From Acholoe squamosa (Eukaryota; Annelida; Polychaeta; Phyllodocida; Polynoidae), in the NCBI GenBank assembly GCA_949317995.1, contig OX439044.1, positions 17,508,641 to 17,572,640 on the forward strand: a stretch of DNA of 64,000 bases, read 5' to 3'. The position numbers were made by a program, and so were the translations under genes. This document shows positions 14,401-25,325 of the stretch, piece after piece. The first letter of the stretch is position 1; each line of letters begins with the position of its first letter. Below the pieces are notes generated by a model that saw only the letters and a list, made by a program, of their open reading frames with translations, did not search any database and was not told the origin of the DNA.

Positions 14401-15273
14401 CTGCAGATCTTGAATAATTCAATGAAATTGAACATTAAAGTTTGCCGACAAATCTTTTGAGACAATAATCAATTCCATAAGGCACACAGTAGGCTTATTT
14501 TCTGAGCTGTATGATACTAATTTGATACAATCATTTTCACCCCACTTACAAGACATACCTGGGCATTTGGGAGAATGCAATATGGCGTAGCAAGGGTTAT
14601 ATTGGGCCAATGTCGGCTTATATTAGGCCAAGCATGGACAAGCATGGCCCAGTGCTCCAATGCTGATTGGGTATGTTATTCACCAATCTAATGAGCGGGG
14701 GACAACCCTCCCCTTCCTAACAGCTCACCGCCCTTCCCTGTTAAAAGTCTAACGATCTAATAAATGGTGTATGGAAAATGATTGAAATGGGTCGTTGACT
14801 TAACGGGGAAAATGATAGAGGGCGCTGGAGTATCAACAAGGCAGATCGACATGACTAGTCTAATCCTGGGGTGGGGGTTATGGGTCAGTGTCAGAATAAG
14901 TGTACAAAACCTGGAAAACCATGGTTTCTGGCCTTTATGCAGCCATAGAATAAATTATGCTTATCCAATCTTGTCTTCCATGGTCTCATCTTACAGAAGA
15001 CATTCTAGCCTTTCAGAAAAATATCCATTTGTGTCTGTCGGGTAAAAATTCTTTGAGTTAAGGTGACCCAAAGTCCCAAAATCACTAAAAAATCTGTTTT
15101 TTGCAGTTTATGTCATTTTCACATGTCCTATTGTTCACTTAAAGACTAGAAACCCATCCAAAATTGACTGTGGTATTAGGCATATATTAGGCCTACACTA
15201 TTTATGTCAGTTTAGGTGGATGTTGATTGAGAATTTTTTTACTATGGTCACTCATGTGTGGAATTTTACTCTT
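11441..15273. other. Gene-poor stretch
   Basis: No gene recognised. Near 11790-11898 a segment ending CGCTTATAATCAAGGAAATACGGTA looks like one end of a MITE of the type whose termini read TACCGTA; no matching second end was found with confidence (10550-10680 contains related GATCAGGCTTATA text). A 14-G run lies at ~13280 and a small palindrome AAGGCC...GGCCTT at ~13143. Confidence 0.4.
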
Positions 15274-15648
15274 CGAGGCGTCTGTGACAATAACTCTTAG
15301 GTCAGAATAACTCTATCAATAATAGGGATATAATGTCTCTATTACATGTCACATAAAGAACTTATAAAGGGGTGAAGTTGGTATAAAGATTTTAGCCATC
15401 GGTCAAATGGTCCCTGATTTGTGGGTCAGAATTAATGTCCATGTGGACTGGGTTTTCGTCACAGACGCCTCAACTAGATGTTATAATGTTGCTAATTTAT
15501 TTAAGTATCTATTTGTGTTTCTTACATGTCATATCAACCATCACAGCCAGCTTATCAATTCTGACAAGCATTGGTAGGCTGTGGGCCTCCAGTGTAGCAT
15601 TTTGAGTACCATTTCTCATATAGGGGGTTTTCGTCACAGACGCCTCAC
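15274..15648. repeat. Inverted/direct copies of GAGGCGTCTGTGAC
   Basis: GAGGCGTCTGTGAC at ~15275 faces two inverted copies, TTTTCGTCACAGACGCCTCA at ~15453 and ~15629. A partial forward copy GAGGCGTCTGGCAC lies at ~16001. The spacing suggests termini of a short non-autonomous DNA transposon, perhaps nested copies. No target duplication was identified. Confidence 0.55.
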
Positions 15649-16258
15649 GATTTTGTTTGTTGCAAAGTCAGAATCATCTGCTGTTACCCAGTGCAAGTCA
15701 ATTACTTGGGAGAGCCTTGTTTTTGTCAAATAAGTGGTACAACTGGTTGTTTATCAAAGATTTTCTGAAGATTCTCTGCAGACTTTGACAAATTTTGCCA
15801 TCAAAGTTCAGGAATCCGATCAAATTTCTTTCGCAGTCCAAAGATTATATCCCCTAGTACTTGCTGATGTGGTTAGATTTGGTTAATTTGGTCTTATTTT
15901 GATGAAAACAGTATAGCTTGATTGAATCAGCAAGCCTCTTGGACTTGGCAGGTGGCTGCCATGTTGATTTTGGGCAATATTTGATACAGACTCATATTCG
16001 TGAGGCGTCTGGCACCAGATATGTGCACTTTTTCTGACATCACCCTTATGTCCTGGGGGTATCCTATGGGAGTGGATGTATATGGGAAGCAGGGGAGAAC
16101 GTTCCAGATGAGATACATGGCTCGAGCGTTTTCCATTTCGCCCAAAGAGGTTACCACTGAATGTCATTCCAACCCCTCGTGGTACTAATGCAATAGCATC
16201 TGCATAAACAATAATTATGTATAGTAGTCCCATACTCTGATACTAAGACCTTGGCCTA

Positions 16259-17566
16259 TCAAGGTAGAATCAAAGGCTCGCATGGCACACCCATTTCTTT
16301 AGCTAAATCTTCTACCACAGCCACTTTCCTCTTGTCCACATTTAGCACCTTGTGTCTTATCATCTGATTCACATCTATAGTATAGTGTTTCATCAGGGCC
16401 TCCAAACAACAAAGTCCAGGGTTACGAGCCTTGCACCATTCCCTTCTTGCTGGCCATGGATACCTGAAGATCGGCTCCCACACCGTGCAGAAGAGATCCA
16501 AGCGATGGGATACACCTTCACAGCCTTTTACCTTAATCCCACCTGCCCTTAGTGACATACAATACCCTGGTACCACTAACTCACCCCTCCATGTCTTCCT
16601 AGCATTCATGTGAGCAATGCCGACAATGGAGGGCATTGTATCATGAATGTGTATCTTATGTCCTTTTGGTAAATCCATGTTATTTCTTACCAGTTCCTGT
16701 GTTTTGATGTGCCAATCATACCTATCATGCTCAAAATACCAGGCATAAGTCATAATAATACATATGGGAGACATCTTATTGTGGGGCAGATAAAACTTTT
16801 TGAAGGCTACTTCAAAGTCATCTGTCTTGAGATATTTAATTATGTAGTTCCTGCAGTTGGTAAAGGTATCCCTGTAGACCAATTGTGGGAAGGTCACCAT
16901 TGCATTTAATGCCATTGGCAGACCTAATGCTGCTTTAGTTGTCATTTTCCATGCTTCTTCCCAGGGAGTCCTCCTGCCATCTCCAATGACCTTCAGCTTT
17001 TTGCCTTTAAACAAATACTGCTTAGTCATTGGTGTAATCAACTCTGTGTCTGTATCCATGTAGGAAATGATAGGATCATTGCTGTACAAATCTGCAAAGA
17101 AGGTGCTCCACATTTGCCTGTTATATTCAGGTGCCCTGGCACTCTCATTGAATATCAATGTTGCCCTATTCCTAGGTAATGGCTCATAATAAATCTTCAA
17201 TAGAAACTCTGGAAAGTGCATCTGCATCTGCTGCTTGAGGGTCTCTCCAAATTTATGGTCTTCCTGTGACTCTTCATCAAGTACTACTGCCAGGGTTCCG
17301 TAGGATGCTGGCCAAAACATTGAAGCAGTACGAAAAAACATGCAGTAGAATCTGGATAGTAATTTAGAAACACTGCTAGTCCTGACCATGATGGTGATAT
17401 TGGGAAAGTCCTTGTAGTTAGAGGCTGTTGGATTGACCATTTGATTTTTACTTAAATTCACCATGGAATCAAACTCAAGTAGGTCTTGACCGTCCATTTG
17501 GTTACGGTATTCCCGTGATGGGATTATCAAGAGTGCTACGACGAAAGCTGCTCCAATGCAGAAGAA
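16259..17566 (-). CDS. Type II membrane protein, probable GT-A-like glycosyltransferase (main 3' exon)
   Basis: A single long exon of 435 codons plus stop. It begins at 17566 just after a clear acceptor (TTTATTTCAG on the minus strand), so the start codon lies in an upstream exon I cannot fix. The first residues form a hydrophobic segment (about 2-16, FFCIGAAFVVALLII) followed by a basic, polar stem: a signal-anchor layout typical of Golgi transferases. Residues 171-173 are DTD in the context ISYMDTDTEL, a DxD-like metal/nucleotide-sugar motif after a strand-like stretch. The rest is a mixed alpha/beta domain with several His and Trp-rich motifs and N-glycosylation sequons (NESA, NITI). I do not recognise the family by name. 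A donor-like CTGCAG/GTAGGT near 19304 (-) may mark a 5' exon. An ATG-containing stretch after an acceptor-like site near 19752 ends in the wrong phase. Confidence 0.7.
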   Translation of the reverse strand, partial: FFCIGAAFVVALLIIPSREYRNQMDGQDLLEFDSMVNLSKNQMVNPTASNYKDFPNITIMVRTSSVSKLLSRFYCMFFRTASMFWPASYGTLAVVLDEESQEDHKFGETLKQQMQMHFPEFLLKIYYEPLPRNRATLIFNESARAPEYNRQMWSTFFADLYSNDPIISYMDTDTELITPMTKQYLFKGKKLKVIGDGRRTPWEEAWKMTTKAALGLPMALNAMVTFPQLVYRDTFTNCRNYIIKYLKTDDFEVAFKKFYLPHNKMSPICIIMTYAWYFEHDRYDWHIKTQELVRNNMDLPKGHKIHIHDTMPSIVGIAHMNARKTWRGELVVPGYCMSLRAGGIKVKGCEGVSHRLDLFCTVWEPIFRYPWPARREWCKARNPGLCCLEALMKHYTIDVNQMIRHKVLNVDKRKVAVVEDLAKEMGVPCEPLILP

Positions 17567-18660
17567 CTGAAATAAAGTTATAAGAAAAATATCTTAAGAC
17601 TCATATATCTTACAAGTGATTTTGCACACTCTATCTGTTAAAGTACAAGTAGGCCTAATGTTAAAGAGTTATACATAGGCCCTGTTTTCCACCAAAATCT
17701 CCAAACAAGGGCTTGATTTGGTTAAAGGTGACCCAAGGTCAACTTTTATCAATCATTTCCGAAATTCTGACAGGATATTCGACTTTTGTTCCAAGTAAAG
17801 TAAAATCTTTTCATAAAAAAGATACATGCAGCCTCTGGTTAAAAGTATTAGATAAGGTTATGTTATTGTAACTTAACCCCCTCCCTCCCTCCGATAACAG
17901 GGCTGTCATATCCTGTCCAGCTGCAAACCCATGCCAAGGAAAACGTGAGTATCCCCAAGCATTCTTAAAGTCAAAGCACGGTCTAAATAGCCAACCTGGA
18001 AACAAAGCTTTGAACAGAAGGACAAACACACATACACAAACAGTGTATGATTGTGAAATTAACAATTACAAGTCTATTATGAAAATGTCATAATATGACA
18101 TAATGATATTGGCATTTGTATGAGAGATGGACAGATACATGGTCAAAGAATAGACCACACATGGTTATTCCATATTGAACTATGGTTAAAACGTGTCAAA
18201 GTAAAAGAGGTCTAATCAGATACGCAGAGTCCTAAAGTCCAGAGCTATTGTGAGTGTGAGTAGAATATCGTAGGCCTAATAGCAAAGTATATTGTCGATA
18301 TAGGACTATCCCTAGGTAGTTGAGGTGTGAGATGAACTGCAGTGCGAGGCAGGCAAATTACCGGAGTCGAATGTGGAGGAGTAACAATAGTGAGGACAGG
18401 AAATAGAAGCAGAAAGTGCAATAGGTCCACTGAATGTGATACCCTTACCACGGAGGACCAATTTTGAAGACTATTTTGGAACATTTACAACACTTTTGGT
18501 CCTTGTGCAAAATGGTATATCTACGGCCTAGACATGAACCCCATTTCCCTCAAAATTGCCTAAACACCACGGATCCTCGATGGCCTCTCTATATATTCCT
18601 TGAAATCAGATTCGCACATATAGGGGCCTATACAGGTAGTGTCCAAAAGCTGGGCGAGTT
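17567..18660. other. Intron/upstream region of the minus-strand membrane protein
   Basis: No further exon could be tied to the downstream coding exon by phase. A short minus-strand frame at 17811-18065 has no convincing splice borders. Confidence 0.35.
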
Positions 18661-19240
18661 CTAGCCCCCGGTTTCGGACCATTCAGCCCCCAGCCATCTG
18701 GCCCCTGACCATCCGGCCCCATCCGTTCAGCCCCTTACCATTCAGCCCCTCATACATCATAACTACGTCATAATCAAAAAGAAAACAAAATTGACGTATT
18801 TATGACGCATTTATGATGTATTTATGACGTACTTATGATGTATTTATGACGTATTTAAGGGCAAGCCAGTAGCAAAACGATTTAGACAGCATTTGATGTA
18901 TTACTGACGTACTTATGATGTATTAATGATGTATTTATAACGGAAATTACAAGGAGTGTTTAAAAAAAGAGTGGTGATATATCTATGACGGAATTATGAC
19001 GTATTTATGACGGAATTATGACGTATTTATGACGAAGTTATGACGTAAATTACAGCAGGAATTAAGAGAAAGGGCAGATGACGTATTTATGATGAAGTTA
19101 TGACGGAAGAATGATGTATTTATGACGAAGTTATGATGTAATTATGACGTATTGGGGCCAAAAGGCTAGGGGCCGAATGACAGGGGGCTGATTGGTAGGG
19201 GCTGTTTGGCAGGGGCCGAATGACCTACAATCCTAGCCCC
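18661..19240. mobile_element. Foldback element with GGGGC-rich inverted ends and TGACG(T/A)ATTTA core
   Basis: Both ends are runs of a ~15-bp unit of the type GGGGCCGAATGACAG. The left end (18661-18750) carries it in the CATTCAGCCCC orientation and the right end (19153-19215) in the inverse, so the ends can pair. The core (18765-19150) is filled with repeats of TATGACGTATTTATGACG and TATGATGTATTTA. No coding capacity. The structure fits a foldback-type non-autonomous transposon; the target duplication was not resolved. Confidence 0.65.
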
Positions 19241-19879
19241 CACCCCCTCTCAGTCCCTCGAATAAGTCAAAAACAGAAAGATCAACAAGCACTAGTAACC
19301 TACCTGCAGTAGCAGCTCTGGTCAGGTTAGTAGGATAGATAGGTCAGGTCAGGAAGGCAATAGGGACTGGAGAGAGAAGGTCATGCATAAAGGTCAGAAT
19401 AAGGCCGAAATTATTGACCAAGGCATAGTGAAGTGATATAGGAAGAAGTGAAGGTGACATATAATCAGATGAGATTAGAGATAACAGTCAGTATATACCC
19501 AGCATCAGTATCACCAGTATTTTATGTATGGAATAGGTGTATCATCTTAAGCCACTTAATCTTGCTGCTTACCTTTAAACTTTCTAACCTCCACACTCTG
19601 CTATAGTTAATACCCTGAATGATATTTTAATCAATCAATATGCATACTATATGAAAGTGCCAACAACTTTAGTTAAGATAACATAATCAAGAGTGTACCA
19701 TTTTCTTCCTCGTTCGATGGGAGCAAAGTAGTCTTGAATACACGCCATGAGTCTGAAAAGAAACATAAACTCCTGTCACTTATTTTAAATAAACCAAGGC
19801 CAGCAAGGGACTAAGCTCTGTGAGGGACCTCTTAAAGTTTAACCTTTATGATCCACTGCTCAAATTACTGTAGTAGGGT

Positions 19880-20069
19880 CTAGGGGCATTTCATTCTAAA
19901 GGTTAGGGAACTGTTCTTCTTTATCAATTTGAGGGAGCAGAATTCAATGGGAGTGGCAACAGGAAATCAAAATTAAAAAAAAAAACCACGACCACTCCCA
20001 TTGAATTCTACACCCTCAAATTGATAAAGACAAATAGTTCCCTAAAGTTTAGAATGAAATGTCCCTAGG
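19880..20069. repeat. 190-bp near-perfect hairpin
   Basis: The left arm (19880-~19955) starting CTAGGGGCATTTCATTCTAAA is repeated in inverse at ~19985-20069, ending TTTAGAATGAAATGTCCCTAG. Between them is an A-rich ~30-bp loop. The arms of about 75-85 bp differ at a few positions. It has the shape of a MITE or of a recent inverted duplication. Confidence 0.85.
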
Positions 20070-20394
20070 CCAAGGATATTCTGGATATCAGTCTCTACTA
20101 TCATCCCACTATCAGGTGTTCTCACTTGATCAGGTACTTCTTTTTGAACCTTGGTATTACTAAACTGGCTTTGGTATTGACTGCGATCCTAAATATTGTA
20201 ATACAAATAATGGTGACATTGTGTGATACAGTTGGAAATTAATCAGCTATTTGCCGATTCTGGGCCAATACTGGCATGCCAGAAGTCAAATGCCATCATA
20301 ATCATTGGGCTAGTACTAGGCCAGTACATTCCAGAACCAGGTCTGTGCCAGTATGATTCAGATTCAATGCCAATGCAATGGCTCAGTACTAGCA

Positions 20395-20712
20395 GTATTG
20401 GCCTGTTACTGTTGTTACATACCATTACAATGCCAGTACTGGACCATTACTGCTGTTACATACCATTACAATGCCAGTACTGGCCCGATACTGCTGTTAC
20501 ATTCCATTACAATGCCAGTACTGGACCATTACTGATGTTACATACCATTACAATGCCAGTACTGGACTGATACTGCTGTTACATACCATTACAATGCCAG
20601 TACTGGCCCGTTACTGCTGTTACATACCATTACAATGCCAGTACTGGCCCGTTACTGCTGTTACATACCATTACAATGCCAGTACTGGTCTGTTACTGCT
20701 GTTACATAACAT
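20395..20712. repeat. 41-bp tandem repeat, ~7 copies
   Basis: TGCCAGTACTGG occurs at 20431, 20472, 20513, 20554, 20595, 20636 and 20677, a strict 41-bp period. Unit text: TTACATACCATTACAATGCC plus AGTACTGGCCCGTTACTGCTG. ORFs here are frame-shifted readings of the same unit. Confidence 0.95.
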
Positions 20713-20950
20713 ATCTAAGTTTTATTACATGTTAGCAAAAGTACAGTCATCACTTATATGTATACAAGACTGTAATAGCCTCAGCACTCAACATGCCTCT
20801 ATCTGTCTTAGAGGCTGTGGGTCACCAAGCCTTAGAGTATATATAAGGGTATATACTGATAAATATAATATCTAATCACTAGTTTTGGGATATATATGAA
20901 TAAGGCATATGCAGGTAAACCTGCGTACTAGGCAAGTCCATCTTATTGTT

Positions 20951-20976
20951 GCCGTTCATTCTTAAGAATGAACGGC
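20951..20976. repeat. Perfect 26-bp palindrome
   Basis: GCCGTTCATTCTT is followed at once by its exact reverse complement. It sits immediately outside or at the left end of the inverted-repeat element below and may be part of its terminus. Confidence 0.9.
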
Positions 20977-21423
20977 TATAGGAGGGGACCCATTCTTAAA
21001 TACAAGCTCTCATAGTGGTGCTTCCTCGCTCTCCATGTATAATCCTCTCATAGGTACAGTATTGAGTATGCCTATACCTGGATTAAAATCTGCAAATCAG
21101 TCAAGCATAGAAGTGGTGGCAGTGGTGGTGTTGGTGGACCTGTTATTGTAGACCCTGGGGACAGTGGTGGTAGCCCTGGACACCAGGCAGAGCCATGGTA
21201 TATAGTATATAGAGCCCCCACCCACCTCTGAATGGTGGTGGTGGCTGTGCTCCTGGGGTGGCCCCATACCTGCCTAGCACCACCTCCCCCAGCACCATGT
21301 GGTTCTCTTCTGCTGGTGGTGCGTTTCTCAGCACCACTGACTATTAACCCACTAAAGGCCACCTACATGTATATTTATGTATACATGTACACATAAGTAT
21401 GATGCACTTTTTTAGGAGTTTTA

Positions 21424-22555
21424 AGTGGCATGATGAATTGATGCACATTTAAACCTTTATGGATGGCATGATGCATTGATGCACACTTAGACCTTTATGG
21501 ATAGCATGATGTATTGATGCACACTTAACCCCTTAGGGATGTATTGATGCACACTTAACCCTTTATAAATGGCATGATGCATTGATGCACACTTAACCCT
21601 TTAGGGATAGCATGATACATTGATGCACACTTAACCCCTTAGGGATGTATTGATGCACACTTAACCCTTTATAGATGACATGATGCATTGATGCACACTT
21701 AACCTTTAGGGATAGCATGATGCATTGATGCACAATTAAACCTTTATGGATGGCATGATGCATTGGTGCACACTTAGACCTTTATGGATAGCATGATGCA
21801 TTGATTCACACTTAACCCTTTATAGATGGCATGATGCATTGATGCACACTTAACCCTTTATGAATGGCATGATGTATTGATGCACACTTAACCCTTTATA
21901 GATGTATTGATGCACACTTAACCCTTTGTAGATTGCATGATGCATCGATGCACTCTTAACCCTTTATGGATGTATTGATGCACACTTAACCCTTTGTAGA
22001 TTGCATGATACATTGATGCACACTTAACCCTTTATGGATATCATGATGCATTGGTGCACACTTAGACCTTTATGGATAGCATGATGTATTGATGCACACT
22101 TAACCCCGTTAGGGATAGCATGATGCATTGATGCACACTTAACCCTTCATGGATAGCATGATGCATTGATGCTCACTTAACCCTTTAGGGATGTATTGAT
22201 GCACACTTAACCCTTTATAGATGGCATGATGCATTGATGCACACTTAACCCTTGAGGGATGGCATGATGCATTGATGCACACTTAACCCTTTATAGATTG
22301 CATGATGCATTGATGCACATTTAACCCTTCATGGGTTGCATGATGCATTGATGTACACTTAACGCTTTCGGGATGGCATGATGCATTGATGCACACTTAA
22401 CCCTTTATAGATGGCATGATACATTGATTTACACTTAACCCTTTAGGGATGGCATGATGCATTGGTGCACACTTAACCCTTTATGGATGGCATGATGCAT
22501 TGATGCACAATTAACCCTTTATGGGTGACCTGCTACATTGATGCACACTTTAAGC
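21424..22555. repeat. 38-bp/~29-bp satellite array, about 30 units
   Basis: The unit is GATGGCATGATGCATTGATG then CACACTTAACCCTTTATA (38 bp). Shorter units of about 28-30 bp lack the GGCATGATGC part (for example at ~21540, ~21641, ~21901, ~22190). The mix of two unit lengths suggests higher-order amplification. Confidence 0.93.
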
Positions 22556-22631
22556 ATTATAATTAACCATGCCAAAATAAATCACCACGGCTATGCCGTG
22601 CTTAACTGATTTCCTTAATCCATCAAATACA

Positions 22632-24605
22632 CGCCTCCTAGTTGTTTTCCATGTGTGTCGGCTATCTTTGTTTTAGGAAACACAGGGATCCAGCTCATAT
22701 ATTGTCAATTTTAATCTTCAAAAGTTATCAGATGGATGTTAGTGACCATTGGGACACCTCAACTAGCTAATTTTATTGTTCTCCATATATGTCGGCCATC
22801 TTTGTTTTAGGAAACACAGGGATCCAGGCCATATATGGTCAACTTCGATCTTCAAAAGTTATCAGATGGATGTTAGTGACCATTGGGACACCTCAAGTAC
22901 CTAATTTTATTGTTTTCCATGTGTATCGGCCATCTTGGTTTTCGGAAACACAGGGATCCAGGTCATATGTGGTCAATTTTGATCTTCAAAAGTTATCAGA
23001 TGGATGTTAGTGACCATTGGGAGACCTCAACTACCCAATTTTGTTGTTTTCCATGTGTGTCGGCCATCTTTGTTTTAGGAAACACAGGGATCCAGGTCAT
23101 ACATGGTCAATTTTGATCTTAAAAAAAAGTTATAGATGGATGTTAGTGACCATTGGGACACCTCAAGTACCCAATTTTATTGTTTTCCATGTGTGTCGGC
23201 CATCTTTGTTTTAGGAAACACAGGGATCCAGGTCATATGTGATCAATTTTGATCTTCAAAAGTTATCAGATGGATGTTAGTGACCATTGGGAGACCTCAA
23301 CTACCCAATTTTGTTGTTTTCCATGTGTGTCGGCCATCTTTGTTTTAGGAAACACAGGGATCCAGGTCATACATGGTCAATTTTGATCTTAAAAAAAAGT
23401 TATAGATGGATGTTAGTGACCATTGGGACACCTCATCTACCCAATTTTATTGTTTTCCATGTGTGTCGGCCATCTTTGTTTTAGGAAACACAGGGATCCA
23501 GGTCATATGTGGTCAATTTTGATCTTCAAAAGTTATCAGATGGATGTTAGTGACCATTGAAAGACCTCAACTACCTAATTCTATTTTTTTCAATATGTGT
23601 CAGCCATCTTTGTTTTAGAAAACACAGGGATCCAGGCCATATATGGTCAACTTTGATCTTCAAAAATTATCAGATGGATGTTAGTGACCATTGGGAGACC
23701 TCAACTACCCAATTTTATTGTTTTCCATGTGTGTCGGCCATCTTGGTTTTAGGAAACACAGGGATCTAGGTCATATGTGGTCAATTTTGATCTTCAAAAG
23801 ATATCAGATGGATGTTAGTGACCATTGGGACACCTCAACTACCTAATTCTATTGTTTTCCTTGTGTGTCGGCCATCTTGGTTTTAGGAAACACAGGGATC
23901 TAGGTCATATGTGGTCAATTTTTGATCTTCAAATGTTATCAGATGGATGTTAGTGACCATTGAAAGACCTCAACTACCGTAAACTCCCGCGTATAAGACG
24001 CGTCCTCTACGCCAAACAAATTGCTGGGAGGTCTTATAGGATGTACTGAAAATGGGGGTTGCGTCTTATACGAGGGGTAATTTTACTATAGAAATGTACT
24101 GGATTGACAAAAATCACCCTTAAAATGTGCGTCTTATACGCGAAAATGCATGTGCTAAGTTTGGGGTGCGTCTTATACGCGCAGCGCGTCTTCTACGCGG
24201 GAGATTACGGTACCTAATTCTATTGTTTTCCATATGTGTCGTCCATCTTGGTTTTCGGAAACACAGGGGTCCAGGTCATATGTGGTCAATTTTGATCTTC
24301 AAAAGATATCAGATGGATGTTAGTGACCATTTGGACACCTCAACTACCCAATTTTATTGTTTTCCATGTGTGTCGGCCATCTTGGTTTTAGGAAACACAG
24401 GGATCCAGGTCATATGTGGTCAATTTTGATCTTCAAAAGTTATCAGATGGATGTTAGTGACCATTGGGACACCTCAACTACCTAATTCTTTTGTTTTCCT
24501 TGTGTGTCGGCCATCTTGGTTTCAGGAATCACAGGGATCCAGGTCATATGTGGTCAATTTTGATCTTCAAAAGTTATCAGATGGATGTTAGTGACCATTG
24601 TGACA
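22632..24605. repeat. ~135-bp satellite array, about 13 full units plus one interrupted
   Basis: Landmark TGTCGGCCATCTT recurs at intervals of 133-136 bp (for example 22791, 23060, 23196, 23330). Each unit contains GGAAACACAGGGATCCAGGT and ATCAGATGGATGTTAGTGAC. Neighbouring pairs (23017-23286 and 23287-23556) are almost identical, so part of the array grew as ~270-bp dimers. The 65-77-codon ORFs are repeat artefacts. Confidence 0.93.
23977..24210. mobile_element. 234-bp MITE with TA target duplication
   Basis: The element runs from CCGTAAACTCCCGCGTATAAG to CTTCTACGCGGGAGATTACGG, which are inverted ends of about 25 bp. Flanking TA at 23975-23976 and 24211-24212 equals the single TA found at the same place in uninterrupted satellite units (CAACTACCTAATTC), so this is a clean insertion. 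TA duplication points to a mariner/Tc1-like or similar transposase. The interior repeats GCGTCTTATACG in both orientations; no ORF. Confidence 0.92.
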
Positions 24606-24830
24606 CCACCACCACCAATACCACCACCACACTACTCCCAACCCTCACACACATTCCTTATTTGCATATTTTAATCCAGGCATAGGTTTACTCCATACTA
24701 TAGCAATGGGACAGGATTTTACATGGAGAGCGAGGAAGCACCACAATCAGAGCATATATTTAAGTATAGGTCCATTCCAAAGGCCATAGAGTTCATATAT
24801 AATGATCTTTTTTCCTTGGATCATAATAGG

Positions 24831-25072
24831 AATATGCACGGCATTACAGCATTGCTGTGTTTACTTTCCTGAAAGTATGTTATAGATTAATAAATTGCAA
24901 AACACACAACATATGAAGGGCTTTTATATTCCGTATTAAAATAATATTTGTTCTGAAAATTTTGATCTAAGATCATATTAAAAATGTTGTAAATCAATTC
25001 TATACTTCTTAGAACATGATATGAATATGCACGGCATTACAGCTTTGCTGTGTTTACTTTGCCGAAAATATG
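24831..25072. repeat. Direct ~50-bp duplication, 192 bp apart
   Basis: AATATGCACGGCATTACAGC followed by (A/T)TTGCTGTGTTTACTTT occurs at ~24831 and ~25023. It lies between the inverted-repeat element and the DIRS element and could be part of either flank. Confidence 0.8.
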
Positions 25073-25325
25073 GGATAAATTTCTAATCCGGGAAACGCAC
25101 TGCAATTTAACTGCTTTTAGAATTGATATTAAACTCAGAATTGATCGTCAAATTTAAATATGAAATCCTAATATCTTGATCATAGATGACAGATCCTAAA
25201 TTCAATCCTCTCAATTGCATCCTTAACACGGGCCTCTTGATCATAGATCTTAGATCCTAAATTTTCAATTGAATCCTTAACATAATCTCCTAACCATTGA
25301 CCCCTTGTTACATGAATCTCAGAGA

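Larger units (their letters stand above)
20977..24805. mobile_element. ~3.8-kb composite element with ~150-bp terminal inverted repeats enclosing two satellites
   Basis: The left end (about 20986-21135) and right end (about 24615-24773) are inverted copies. Shared landmarks are GTGGTGCTTCCTCGCTCTCCATGTA, GCCT(A/G)...CCTGGATTAAAAT and a (GGT)n/(ACC)n inner edge. Similarity fades outwards around GGACC. The interior has no ORF with protein character. It holds the 38-bp array (21424-22555) then the ~135-bp array (22632-24605). I infer a non-autonomous DNA transposon, or a transposon pair, that captured or grew satellite DNA. Minus-strand ORFs of 64-96 codons at 21072-21362 are inside the left terminus and are not credible genes. 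Confidence 0.7.

Noticed and set aside
19696-19752. First exon of the minus-strand membrane protein (short basic peptide after an acceptor-like site)
   Set aside because: Attractive as a cytoplasmic tail before the signal anchor, but its only donor leaves two bases while the next exon needs phase 0.
20223-20875. ORFs of 60-134 codons with repeated peptide text
   Set aside because: They are readings of the 41-bp tandem repeat in changing frames, without start context or splice sites.
21424-22555. CRISPR-like array of short repeats
   Set aside because: Units are contiguous with no unique spacers, in an animal genome.
22789-24685. Series of 65-100-codon ORFs with near-identical peptides
   Set aside because: Products of the ~135-bp satellite; frames break between units and no transcript signals are seen.
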